Shown here: piece after piece, positions 44,772 to 53,475 of the stretch
How the letters are laid out: each line of letters starts with the position of its first letter
Numbering within the stretch: the first letter of the stretch is position 1
NCBI RefSeq assembly: GCF_019091135.1
Contig: NZ_JAGXJW010000005.1
Coordinates: 144,601-208,600, forward strand
Origin: Cohnella sp. GbtcB17
Lineage (GTDB): Bacteria > Bacillota > Bacilli > Paenibacillales > Paenibacillaceae
Direction: 5' to 3'
Length of the DNA stretch: 64,000 bases
Program-made: the position numbers and the translations under genes
The notes under the pieces: model-generated
What the model saw: the letters and a program-made list of their open reading frames with translations, nothing else
Databases searched by the model: none
What the model was told of the DNA's origin: nothing

Positions 44772-44799
44772 TGGACAGAATCCGATCTTCTGCTATAAT
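44772..44799 (+). promoter_or_regulatory. Promoter of the TPP riboswitch transcript
   Basis: TGGACA (44772-44777) and TATAAT (44794-44799) are 16 bp apart, about 50 bp upstream of the riboswitch core. Confidence 0.7.
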
Positions 44800-44847
44800 G
44801 AGGAGCGTTATCAATCAACGCCGACAGTACGTCGACAATCGAACAAA

Positions 44848-44945
44848 CCCCGGGGGAGCTGGGTAAGGCCGGCTGAGAGTGCATCCCGTCATCGACGATG
44901 CAGACCCTTTAACCTGGTCTGGTTAGTACCAGCGTAGGGAGGCGG
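44848..44945 (+). ncRNA. TPP riboswitch (THI element)
   Basis: The conserved thi-box parts are present in order: GGGGGAGCT, the pyrimidine-sensing GGCTGAGAGTG (about 44870-44882), then GACCCTTTAACCTG and the closing CAGCGTAGGGAG. Thiamine pyrophosphate binding should promote the terminator just downstream and shut off the transporter operon. Confidence 0.95.
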
Positions 44946-44948
44946 GAA

Positions 44949-44975
44949 GCGCGAATCGGATTCGCGCGTTTTGTC
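44949..44975 (+). terminator. First terminator of the TPP riboswitch platform
   Basis: GCGCGAA pairs with TTCGCGC around TCGGA and is followed by GTTTTG. It begins only three bases after the riboswitch core, so it can compete with the aptamer's closing stem. Confidence 0.75.
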
Positions 44976-44989
44976 CATGCTTATTTAGG

Positions 44990-45018
44990 ACGCCCTCCGT
45001 ATACGGGGGGCGTTTTTT
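44990..45018 (+). terminator. Second terminator downstream of the TPP riboswitch
   Basis: ACGCCCTCCGT and ACGGGGGGCGT form an 11-bp stem (one G-U pair), followed by TTTTTT. It is stronger than the first hairpin and lies between the riboswitch and the binding-protein gene. Confidence 0.85.
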
Positions 45019-45062
45019 GAATGTCTGCGTGCCGGACGGCAGTGGAGAGGGAGTAGAGACAG

Positions 45063-46145
45063 ATGGGTATGGTCCAAAAAAGCTGGCGCGGCAAGGGCGC
45101 GGCGGCGATCGCGGCGCTGCTGATCCTGGCGGGCTGCGGGGGGAACGGGAACAACGAGGGGGGCAGCAGTTCGGCTGCGGCTTCGCCGAGTTCGCCTGCG
45201 TCGGCATCCGCTTCGGCATCGGCCTCGAACGACCAAGCCGCCGATCTCGGCAAAGTGAAGGTCGTGCTCGACTGGACGCCGAACACAAACCACACGGGCT
45301 TGTACGTGGCGGCCGATCAGGGCTACTGGAAAAAGCGCGGCCTCGACGTCGAGATCGTGCTGCCGCCGGAGAGCGGCGCCGACCAAATGGTCGCGACGGG
45401 AGCGGCGGACTTCGGCGTAGGCGCGCAGGAGGGGCTGACCTTGGCGCGAGAGAACGATATGCCGATCGTCTCGCTGGCTGCCATCATTCAGCACAATACG
45501 TCGGGCTTCGCATCGCCGGCGGACAAAAACATCAAGGAGCCCAGAGATTTCGAGGGGCATAGCTACGGCGGATGGGGCTCGCCGGCGGAACAGGCCGTCA
45601 TCGGCTCGATGATGCAGAAGCAGGGCGCCGACGTGAACAAGGTCAAGTTTGTCAACGCGGGCACCGCCGACTTTTTCACCGCCGTCCAGAAGGATATCGA
45701 CTTCGAATGGATCTTCTACGCCTGGACCGGCATCGAGGCCGAACAGCGCGGCATTAAGCTCAACATGGTCTATCTTTCCGATTTCGACAAGCGCCTCGAT
45801 TACTACACGCCGGTGCTGACGACGAGCGAAAAGATGATCAAGAACAAGCCGGACGTCGTCCGCGCGTTCGTCGAGGGGGCGTCGGAAGGCTATCAGTACG
45901 CGATCGACCATCCGGCCGAAGCCGCGGACATTCTGATCAAGGCCAATCCCGACCTGAACGCGGATCTGGTCAAGGCCAGCCAAGCGTGGCTGAGCCCGAA
46001 GTACAAAGACGACGCGCCGCGCTGGGGCGAACAGAAGCGCGAAGTGTGGTCCGGCTACGCCGAGTTTCTCAAAGAGCACAAGCTGCTGACGAAGGACCTG
46101 GACTACGACGCGATGTTCACGAACGACTTTTTGCCGCAGTCTTAA
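45063..46145 (+). CDS. thiY: Thiamine-precursor ABC transporter binding lipoprotein, ThiY-like
   Basis: A 360-residue lipoprotein: lipobox LILAGC (lipidated Cys25), Ser/Ala linker, then the NMT1/THI5-like domain starting KVVLDWTPNTNHTGLYVAADQGYWKKRG, closely like ThiY pyrimidine-binding proteins. Under the TPP riboswitch it probably captures formylaminopyrimidine or hydroxymethylpyrimidine. ATG 45063 has a GGAGAGGGAG site about ten bases upstream. It is first of the transporter genes. Confidence 0.9.
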   Translation: MGMVQKSWRGKGAAAIAALLILAGCGGNGNNEGGSSSAAASPSSPASASASASASNDQAADLGKVKVVLDWTPNTNHTGLYVAADQGYWKKRGLDVEIVLPPESGADQMVATGAADFGVGAQEGLTLARENDMPIVSLAAIIQHNTSGFASPADKNIKEPRDFEGHSYGGWGSPAEQAVIGSMMQKQGADVNKVKFVNAGTADFFTAVQKDIDFEWIFYAWTGIEAEQRGIKLNMVYLSDFDKRLDYYTPVLTTSEKMIKNKPDVVRAFVEGASEGYQYAIDHPAEAADILIKANPDLNADLVKASQAWLSPKYKDDAPRWGEQKREVWSGYAEFLKEHKLLTKDLDYDAMFTNDFLPQS

Positions 46146-46188
46146 ATCACGCAAGGACCGATGGGGACTTGACCGGGAGGACAAAGAA

Positions 46189-46494
46189 ATGGCACAAGCC
46201 TTGCTGAGTATTCAAATTTTGCCGAAAGCCGCAAAGCCCGAGGACGATACGCATCTGTACGTCGACCGAGCGATCGAGATTATCAAGGCGTCCGGCGTCG
46301 CGTACCGCGTCGGACCGCTCGAGACAACGATGGAGGGCGACCTCGACCAGTTGCTAGACATCGTGAAGGAAATGAACCAGGCGATGTTCGAAAAGGGCAG
46401 CCCGTCCGTCCTGTCGCAAATCAAGCTGCTCGTACACGGCTCGGACGGCGCCTCGATGGCGCATCTGCTGCGCAAATATCCCGATGGACAGTAA
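46189..46494 (+). CDS. Thiamine-binding protein, MTH1187/YkoF-like family
   Basis: A 101-residue protein of the DUF77/MTH1187 family (ALLSIQILPKAAKPEDDTHLYVDRAIEIIKASG, then a second ferredoxin-like half). Family members bind thiamine or its pyrimidine moiety and occur in thiamine-related operons. It lies between the binding protein and the permease and overlaps the permease gene start by eleven bases. Confidence 0.85.
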   Translation: MAQALLSIQILPKAAKPEDDTHLYVDRAIEIIKASGVAYRVGPLETTMEGDLDQLLDIVKEMNQAMFEKGSPSVLSQIKLLVHGSDGASMAHLLRKYPDGQ

Positions 46495-47257
46495 AATCGG
46501 CCGCTGGCTGCTGCCGATCGGAACGCTGATCGGCGCGCTCGTCCTGTGGCAGCTTAGCGTAGATTTGTGGCATATCAAGCCGTATAAGCTGCCGTCGCCG
46601 CTGCATATCGGCGAGCGGATGTGGGAGCAGCGCGACCGGCTGCTCGCGCAGAGCGGCTCGACCCTGCGGCTTGCCCTGAAGGGCATCGGTCTCGGGATCG
46701 CGCTAGGCGTGCTTTCGGCGATCGTTTTTCATCTCATTCCCGTCGTGCGGGCGGCGCTGTCGCCGATCATCATCATCACGCAAAATATACCGCTCATCGC
46801 GCTCGGACCGCTGCTCATCATCTGGCTCGGCTTCGGCATCGCGCCGAAGCTCGTGCTGCTGGCGCTCGTCTGCTACTTCCCGATCGCCTGGTCGATGCTG
46901 GCGGGCCTTGGGCAAGCCGACGCGAATTTGCGCGAGTATCTCGCGATGATCGGCGCGAGCCGGCTGACGGTGCTGCGGCGTTTGGAGCTGCCGGCCTCCT
47001 TGCCCTATTTCTTCTCCGGACTGAAAATTACGGCGACGTACAGCATCACGGCGGCCATTGTCGCGGAGTGGCTCGGCGCGAGCGAAGGCATCGGCTATTA
47101 CCTCGTGCTCAAGTCGAAGGGCTACGACACGACGAGCGTTTTTGGCGCGATCGTATGCATCGTGGGCATGGCGCTGGCGTTCTACGGCATCGCGGCGCTG
47201 CTCGAGCGGCTCGTCGTCCGCTGGCGGCCGGCGGGCCGGGAAGGAGGCGCGCGATGA
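46484..47257 (+). CDS. thiX: Thiamine-precursor ABC transporter permease, ThiX-like
   Basis: A 257-residue permease with about six membrane segments and the ATPase loop ASRLTVLRRLELPASLPYF at about residue 165. It belongs to the SsuC/TauC/ThiX group. It overlaps genes on both sides, and the TPP riboswitch upstream supports a thiamine-pyrimidine substrate. Confidence 0.88.
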   Translation: MDSKIGRWLLPIGTLIGALVLWQLSVDLWHIKPYKLPSPLHIGERMWEQRDRLLAQSGSTLRLALKGIGLGIALGVLSAIVFHLIPVVRAALSPIIIITQNIPLIALGPLLIIWLGFGIAPKLVLLALVCYFPIAWSMLAGLGQADANLREYLAMIGASRLTVLRRLELPASLPYFFSGLKITATYSITAAIVAEWLGASEGIGYYLVLKSKGYDTTSVFGAIVCIVGMALAFYGIAALLERLVVRWRPAGREGGAR

Positions 47258-48036
47258 GCGGACAAGCGAAGCTCGAACTGATCGATATTCATCATCAATA
47301 TTCGCGCGGCAAAAAAGCCCATCCCGTGCTCGGCGGCATCTCGCTTACCGTCGCAGACGGCGAGTTCGTCACGCTGCTCGGCCCGTCCGGCAGCGGCAAG
47401 TCGCCGCTGTTCCGCCTGATCGGCGGCGTCGAGCGGCCGCGAGCGGGGCGCATCCTGATCGACGGCGCGGAGACGACCGGACAGCGCGGCCATATCAGCT
47501 ATATGCCGCAGCAGGCTTCGCTCTTTCCCTGGCTGTCTGTCCGCGCCAACATCGCCTCCGCGCTGACGACGGCCGGCGTCGAGCGGAGGCAGGCGGAGGT
47601 GCTGGCGGCGAAGTGGCTCGATCGCATCGGTCTCGGCGACGTGGCGAACGAGTACCCGCGGGTGCTGTCGGGCGGCATGCAGCAGCGCGTGTCGTTTTTG
47701 CGGGCGCTGCTCATGCCGCGCGGCGTCATGTGCCTAGACGAGCCGTTCGCTGCGCTCGACGCGCTCACGCGCGCGGACATGCAGGCGTGGCTGCTGCGGC
47801 TGTGGGAGGAAGAACGGCGCTCCGTGCTGTTCGTCACGCATAGCATCGAGGAGGCGCTGACGCTGTCGGACCGCATCTACGTGCTGTCCAAAGCGCCGGC
47901 GACCGTGCTGCGGGAAGTTCGGGTCCCGTTCGAGCGGCCGAGAAGGGCGGATGTGTGGAAGGAGCCGGCGTTCGTGGCGTTAAAGGAAGAAGTGCTGGCG
48001 CTCTTGGAGCGGGGAGGCGGCGGACATGGCGTATGA
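47254..48036 (+). CDS. thiZ: Thiamine-precursor ABC transporter ATPase, ThiZ-like, with unusual Walker A
   Basis: A 260-residue ATPase with signature LSGGMQQR (about residue 144), Walker B GVMCLDEPFAALD (about 162) and FVTHS. The Walker A reads GPSGSGKSP (about residues 43-51): the usual second hydroxyl residue (GKST or GKSS) is replaced by proline. The essential lysine and first serine remain, so activity may persist but could be altered. It starts by ATGA overlap with the permease and overlaps the TatD gene by eleven bases. Confidence 0.88.
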   Translation: MSGQAKLELIDIHHQYSRGKKAHPVLGGISLTVADGEFVTLLGPSGSGKSPLFRLIGGVERPRAGRILIDGAETTGQRGHISYMPQQASLFPWLSVRANIASALTTAGVERRQAEVLAAKWLDRIGLGDVANEYPRVLSGGMQQRVSFLRALLMPRGVMCLDEPFAALDALTRADMQAWLLRLWEEERRSVLFVTHSIEEALTLSDRIYVLSKAPATVLREVRVPFERPRRADVWKEPAFVALKEEVLALLERGGGGHGV

Positions 48037-48817
48037 CGCGCATCTGCACGCCGACCAATATCCGCCGGAGCGTCGGAAGACGCTGCTCGCCGAAGCGTTC
48101 GCGGCCGGCATGAGAGGCGTTGTCGCCGTCTCGATGCATCCGGCCTCCTGCACGGAGACGCGGCGGCTCGCTGCCCTGTGGCCCGGGCGCGTGATGCCTG
48201 CCTACGGCCATCACCCCGAGCAGCAACCGCTCGTGCCGGACGAACGCGAGCGGCTGTGCGGCTGGATTCGCCGGCTGGCGGACGAAGGGGAGGCCTTCGC
48301 GATCGGAGAGGTCGGCCTGCCTTACTATACGCGGACGGAAGCCCAGGCGCGCGGCGAAGCGTTCGACGAAGCGCCTTACCTTGCGCAGCTTGACGTCTTC
48401 GCGCGTCTCGCCGCCGAGCTGGATCGTCCGCTCGCGCTCCATGCGGTATACGAGGACGCGGACAAGGCGCTTGACATTCTCGATCGGCACAGCGTTCGCA
48501 GCGCGCACTTCCATTGGTACAAGGGGGCGCCGGAGACGACGGCGCGGCTCGCCGCACGCGGTTGCTTCATCTCGCTCACGCCGGACGTGCTGTACGAAGC
48601 CGAGATCAGAGAGCTGGCCGCCACGTATCCGCTTAGCCTGCTGATGGCGGAGACAGACGGTCCGTGGCCGTTCGAAGGTCCGTTCGCGGGCATGGAGACG
48701 CATCCGGCCATGACGCTTGCGGTCGCGCGCGAGATCGCGGCGCTGCGCGGACTCGCGCTTGAAGCGGTCGAGCGGACGCTCGACCGCAATACGGCGGCTT
48801 TTTACGGCTTTGAATGA
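48026..48817 (+). CDS. TatD-family metal-dependent hydrolase in the thiamine operon
   Basis: A 263-residue TIM-barrel hydrolase: DAHLHAD at the N-terminus, GEVGLPYYTR (about residue 93), LHAVYED (about 137), HFHWYKG and the closing AETDGPWPFEG (about 207). TatD proteins are nucleases or amidohydrolases. It overlaps the ThiZ gene, so it is co-regulated by TPP; a pyrimidine-processing role in place of YlmB is conceivable but only a contextual guess. Confidence 0.85.
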   Translation: MAYDAHLHADQYPPERRKTLLAEAFAAGMRGVVAVSMHPASCTETRRLAALWPGRVMPAYGHHPEQQPLVPDERERLCGWIRRLADEGEAFAIGEVGLPYYTRTEAQARGEAFDEAPYLAQLDVFARLAAELDRPLALHAVYEDADKALDILDRHSVRSAHFHWYKGAPETTARLAARGCFISLTPDVLYEAEIRELAATYPLSLLMAETDGPWPFEGPFAGMETHPAMTLAVAREIAALRGLALEAVERTLDRNTAAFYGFE

Positions 48818-48836
48818 CGTCTTTCCCATCGCAAAA

Positions 48837-48883
48837 AACAAGCCTTGCGCTTCTTCTACGGAAGAGACGCAAGGCTTGTTTCT
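48837..48883. terminator. Bidirectional terminator after the thiamine operon
   Basis: AACAAGCCTTGCG and CGCAAGGCTTGTT form a 13-bp perfect stem with AAAAAA before and TTTCT after, so it can stop transcripts from both strands. Confidence 0.85.
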
Positions 48884-48932
48884 ATTGTAAAGTTTTGAAC
48901 GCGGCAGGACGCTGCCTGGCGCCCGGTCCCGC

Positions 48933-49133
48933 TCATCCGTGGTAGCTGCCGGTCGGCGCGTTCAGCACCCATTCGAGCAGCAGCAGTTGCTCCTCCAGCC
49001 GCTCGGCCTGCGCCTGCAGCTCGGGACGAGCTTCTTCTCCCGCCTCTTCGTAGAGCAATTTGAGCGCCTCCTTGCGCGCGGCCAGCTCATGATACTTCCG
49101 TTTGACTTGGTCTGCTGTTCTCAAGCTCGACAT
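48933..49133 (-). CDS. Small coiled-coil protein, unknown function
   Basis: A 66-residue, charged, mostly helical protein (VKRKYHELAARKEALKLLYEEAGEE, then QAQAERLEEQLLLLEW). The ATG at 49133 follows AAAGG with no spacing, which is poor. A TTG three codons in (49124) has AAAGGA seven bases upstream and may be the true start, giving 63 residues. Function unknown. Confidence 0.65.
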   Translation of the reverse strand: MSSLRTADQVKRKYHELAARKEALKLLYEEAGEEARPELQAQAERLEEQLLLLEWVLNAPTGSYHG

Positions 49134-49175
49134 CCTTTCGGTGAACAGACGGCGTCGGGCGCCTGTGGCTGGCCG

Positions 49176-49691
49176 TCAGGCCGCCCGCTTGGGCGCCGCG
49201 CGCAGCACGTACATGTAATAGCCTGCATAATAGGCGATCAGAATGAAGAAAATGGCGGCCGTCCAGGGATCGCGGCCGTATTGCTGCAGCGTGTCCGGGC
49301 CTCCGGCGGCATTCGCGGCCGTCTGCGCGCCCTGCATTGCGAACAGGAGCCGGTAGGCGATGCGGCCGATGAACAGCGCGATGACGAGCGATTCGATGAC
49401 GACGTGCGTCCGGTAGTAGAGCCCGTCGCTGCGGCGCTCCACGACGCTGTGCCGGATGGCGAACCAGGCAAGCAGCCCGCCGAGGGCGAGTCCCGCCGCG
49501 TCAGCCGCGAACACGATCGGGTGGACGAAGCCGGCTGCGATCAGGATGACGCCGATGACGGCGAAGATGCCGATTCGAATCTGCAGCCTCCGCGGCCGGT
49601 ACAGTTGAAAGCCGACCGTTCGCCGGATGCGGCGATACAAAAAAAACGCGACTAACAGGATGGGGACCGCATATTGCGCGGCTTGGTTCAT
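49176..49691 (-). CDS. CcdC-like (DUF1453) membrane protein
   Basis: A 171-residue integral membrane protein with about five hydrophobic segments and an N-terminal YRRIRRTVGFQ motif resembling the CcdC/DUF1453 family linked to cytochrome c biogenesis. GAAAGGA lies upstream of the ATG. No cytochrome genes are nearby, so the role is uncertain. Confidence 0.65.
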   Translation of the reverse strand: MNQAAQYAVPILLVAFFLYRRIRRTVGFQLYRPRRLQIRIGIFAVIGVILIAAGFVHPIVFAADAAGLALGGLLAWFAIRHSVVERRSDGLYYRTHVVIESLVIALFIGRIAYRLLFAMQGAQTAANAAGGPDTLQQYGRDPWTAAIFFILIAYYAGYYMYVLRAAPKRAA

Positions 49692-49856
49692 GGAGATCGT
49701 CCTTTCGGGAGCGTTTGATGCGCTTAGTTTATCATACGGACCCGGGGAGGCGTCTATCCTTCCTCGGACTGAAATGACGTTTTTGTTGTCGGGCGATGAA
49801 GCTCCGGGCGCTAAGGCTTGGGCGATTCGACTGACCTCAAGGCAAACCAGGCAAAC

Positions 49857-49882
49857 GGCAAAAAACCGCCGAAGGACGGCGG
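49857..49882 (-). terminator. Terminator after the 35-aa micro-ORF
   Basis: On the - strand CCGCC-TTCGG-type stem (CCGCCG/CGGCGG around TCCTT) is followed by TTTTTT. Confidence 0.75.
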
Positions 49883-49914
49883 CTTCCGACTGCCTGGAAG
49901 GGCGTGATGACGAT

Positions 49915-50022
49915 TCAGCGGCGCGAACGCGGCGTGGATTGCGGATCCTGCTTGATCGTTTCCGACACCTCGGTCACCAAGAACGCCAAGTAATTTCTAA
50001 GCGAGAGACGTTGCTGCTTCAT
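49915..50022 (-). CDS. 35-residue micro-ORF, unknown function
   Basis: ATG at 50022 begins MKQQRLSLRNYLAFLVTEVS and ends in TPRSRR, a short basic helix. A strong AAGGAGG (50034-50040) lies eleven bases upstream and an intrinsic terminator lies just downstream (49857-49882), so a full small transcription unit is visible. An overlapping ATG nearer the site gives only a ten-codon frame. Function unknown; a regulatory or membrane-associated peptide is possible. Confidence 0.5.
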   Translation of the reverse strand: MKQQRLSLRNYLAFLVTEVSETIKQDPQSTPRSRR

Positions 50023-50153
50023 GCGTCATCACACCTCCTTCCCGCATGTACTGTTATTTTTTTCTTACACATCCGGCAGCTGGTTGAAACGGAGGCGAAC
50101 GCGAATCGGCGAAAGCCGGAAGGGGACACGTGAATTTGCAGCGGAAAAATGCA

Positions 50154-50184
50154 AAAAAGCCGGCCCCTCTTAAGGAGCCGGCCG
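50154..50184 (-). terminator. Terminator after the 32-aa micro-ORF
   Basis: On the - strand GCCGGCTCCTT and AGGGGCCGGC pair and are followed by TTTTTT. Confidence 0.8.
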
Positions 50185-50199
50185 TTCATGCGCAGGGCG

Positions 50200-50298
50200 T
50201 CAGGTAGAAAACCGGATCGTCAAATAAATGATCAAGACGAACAAAAACACCGCCAGGCAGTAGCCCAGCACGAGCCCCACCGCTTTCGGACCGTTCAT
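50200..50298 (-). CDS. 32-residue single-pass membrane peptide
   Basis: ATG at 50298 reads MNGPKAVGLVLGYCLAVFLF, then a hydrophobic tail ending TIRFST: one transmembrane helix with a short N-terminal tail. A terminator follows within about 20 bases. The ribosome site (GGGCGGTGA) is moderate. Function unknown. Confidence 0.5.
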   Translation of the reverse strand: MNGPKAVGLVLGYCLAVFLFVLIIYLTIRFST

Positions 50299-50429
50299 GT
50301 CGATTCACCGCCCAGTACTTGATGCTTCTATTATACAGGACGAGGCGGGAGGAAAAGAAATGACGCGTTTGTGAACGATCTGACGCGCTCTGTCGCTCTT
50401 TGCGCAAGTCGCTTGAACGAGATCGAAGA

Positions 50430-51035
50430 TCAGTCGACTTTGGCGCCATGCGAGAGGGAGAACAGCACCGCTTGCTCGTGATCCATCCGCACGCCGGATA
50501 CGGAAAATTGCTTGAAGTCGACGCCGTCCATTTTGGCGCCTCTCGCGTCCGCTCCCTGCAGGTCCGCCTTGGCAAGCGAAGCCATCGATAGGTCGCAGTC
50601 TCTAAGATCCGCCTTTGTCAACTGCGCCCCGGCCAAGTCCGCCTCGTAAAACTTGATGCCGCGCAAATCCTGCTTGGCCAGCTTGGCGTTTCTAAGATTC
50701 GTATATGACCAGTCGCCTTGGAGGATGGAGATTCCGTCCAAGGTAGCTCCTGAGAAAGTGGAACCCATCATTTTGCATCGATCGAACTTGCAGACGAACA
50801 AATCCGCGCCGTTGAAGTTGCAATTTTCGAACGCGGAGTCCGTATGGACGGAGCCGTTTAGCGATGCGCCGCGGAAATCGCAGCCGACGAAACGGCATTT
50901 GAGGGACGCGATCTCCTCCATGGAGCCATGCGCGAACGAGCAGCGGATAAACGTGCAGCCGGTCAGCTCGCCGTATTTTAAATCCTGGCTGCCGAAGTTG
51001 ACGCCCTCGTAGTGTTGCTGACTGTACTGAAACAA
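50430..51035 (-). CDS. Pentapeptide-repeat protein
   Basis: A 201-residue protein made of A(D/N)Lxx-type pentapeptide repeats (GCDFRGASLNGS, NCNFNGADLFVC, EADLAGAQLTKADLRDCDL), which form a right-handed beta helix. Some relatives protect DNA gyrase, but many are uncharacterised. The TTG at 51035 is preferred: AAAGGAG lies eight bases upstream, whereas the longer ATG frame to 51092 has none and would span the promoter region. Confidence 0.85.
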   Translation of the reverse strand: MFQYSQQHYEGVNFGSQDLKYGELTGCTFIRCSFAHGSMEEIASLKCRFVGCDFRGASLNGSVHTDSAFENCNFNGADLFVCKFDRCKMMGSTFSGATLDGISILQGDWSYTNLRNAKLAKQDLRGIKFYEADLAGAQLTKADLRDCDLSMASLAKADLQGADARGAKMDGVDFKQFSVSGVRMDHEQAVLFSLSHGAKVD

Positions 51036-51151
51036 TAAGACGGCTCCTTTCGGGGACTGATTTCCTTTCTCACTATAGCACACGGCTGTCAAGGGGACGT
51101 TTCCGGTCGTTCAAATGTCAAGCGCTATATTTTTAATGAGCGATATGCGCG

Positions 51152-51177
51152 AAAAAAAGACCTCCCGTGGAGGTCTT
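51152..51177 (-). terminator. Terminator after the copper-amine-oxidase-like gene
   Basis: On the - strand GAAGACCTCC and GGAGGTCTT pair around ACGG and are followed by TTTTTTT. Confidence 0.85.
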
Positions 51178-51238
51178 CGGCGGTCCTTATCATAGATTCG
51201 TCCATAAGCGCGATCGAGCCGTCCGTATAGAGGCGGTG

Positions 51239-51856
51239 TTAACCGAGCGTTTCCGCGTCGCCCGAATCCTCTTCGTCGTCGAACAGCGGACCGCTCGTAA
51301 TCCACAGCTGCTGAAGCTGGTCGTCCGTGATCGTGCCTTTCAGAAATTTGTCGTAGTCGGACGTTTTGATTTCGATCATGTTTTCCGCATCGGCATCGGT
51401 GTAGAACACCCGCATGTACACGGCGCCGACCGGCACGAGCTTTTTGAAAATCTGGTCGATGTCCGTCCAATCGTCGTCGAAGCCGTACAGGGACGGATAA
51501 TAGACGACCGCCGTCAAGTCGCCCTCGATGTCCGTGAGCGTAATTCCGTCTCCGCCGAGCGCCATGACGTCTTCCGTCAGCTTCACCAGATTGGCGCCGG
51601 CAGGCTTCAGGTCGACCGTCTGCTTTTTGGCGTCGTAGGTGTAACTTACGCCTGCGCTTTTCAGTGCGGACAGCGGCAGCATCGTTGAGCCTTGCAGATT
51701 GATGGCCGGCGTACCCTGCGTCGCAATCGCCTGCCCGCCGAGCGTCAATCTGACTTTCGGGAAACCTTTGTACGTTCCCCACAAGCTTGCGGCGCTGACG
51801 ACGCCGCCGACGGCCAGCAGGCCGATCAGGGTGAGCAGGACAATTTTCTTTTTCAT
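51239..51856 (-). CDS. Exported copper-amine-oxidase N-terminal domain protein
   Basis: A 205-residue protein with signal peptide (KKKIVLLTLIGLLAVGGVVSAA) and a copper amine oxidase N-terminal-like domain at about 35-95 (NLQGSTMLPLSALKSAGVSYTYDAKKQTVDL), common in exported Paenibacillus proteins with stalk or wall-associated roles. The C-terminal half is acidic and unassigned. ATG 51856 is preferred over 51871 because GGAG lies upstream of it and the signal peptide then starts cleanly. Confidence 0.78.
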   Translation of the reverse strand: MKKKIVLLTLIGLLAVGGVVSAASLWGTYKGFPKVRLTLGGQAIATQGTPAINLQGSTMLPLSALKSAGVSYTYDAKKQTVDLKPAGANLVKLTEDVMALGGDGITLTDIEGDLTAVVYYPSLYGFDDDWTDIDQIFKKLVPVGAVYMRVFYTDADAENMIEIKTSDYDKFLKGTITDDQLQQLWITSGPLFDDEEDSGDAETLG

Positions 51857-52289
51857 CGGACAACACTCCATTACATCTAGTATCGATTTAAGTTTAATGG
51901 CACCTCTTTAAGAATATCACGGCCGAGCGAATCGTTTCTGTGACCTCGGTTACAATTTCCAGGGCTAAAAGGCGCAAAAAAACGACCCCCGTCTCGCGAC
52001 GAGGGCCTCATGGGAGAGAAGAAACCGGACGAAGAACTTATGGGGAAACGTAAGCCTTCTCCGCGGTTATCCCCGGCGTCTCTCGACGCCGGTAGTAGCA
52101 GTATCGCCGCATCGAGGGAAAATATACGCGCAAGTAAAAAATGACGCATGCCGGTCCGTCGTCATGGGACGGGCTTCCCGCAGACGGCTCGATATGGTAA
52201 CATAAGCCTCATCCAAGCCGCGGCGGACCCGCGGCTGTCTTGCTGTCAAATCGGGGCAAACCATGTAACGCGGGGGTCGAACAACGCAG
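51857..52289. other. 433-bp intergenic stretch with a - strand terminator and possible structured leader
   Basis: On the - strand a stem CCGGCGTC-GAGA-GACGCCGG (52073-52092) is followed by GGATAACCGCGG and then a terminator (about 51975-52008: GGCCCTCGTC/GACGGGGGTC plus TTTTTT). This lies about 120 bases before the copper-amine-oxidase-like gene. It may be a riboregulatory leader or small RNA. The half next to rsmD shows no clear gene. Confidence 0.4.
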
Positions 52290-53373
<1,084 letters not shown>

Positions 53374-53408
53374 CGATCGGCCGAAGATAGGCCAATGATC
53401 GGCCAAAC

Positions 53409-53448
53409 GGGCGCCTTCCGCGACGATATTGCGGCGGGCGCCCATTTT
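53409..53448. terminator. Bidirectional hairpin between coaD and ylbJ
   Basis: GGGCGCC and GGGCGCCC form the base and CCGC/GCGG the inner stem; ATTTT follows on the + side. It lies between the convergent genes. Confidence 0.6.
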
Positions 53449-53475
53449 GCCGTCTTGGCCGATGCCTGCCCGCAA

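Noticed and set aside
52012..52100. A T-box or ydaO-type riboswitch on the - strand
   Set aside because: The ACCGCGG stretch and terminator superficially resemble T-box parts, but the specifier region and conserved AG-box are missing and the downstream gene is not an amino-acid gene.
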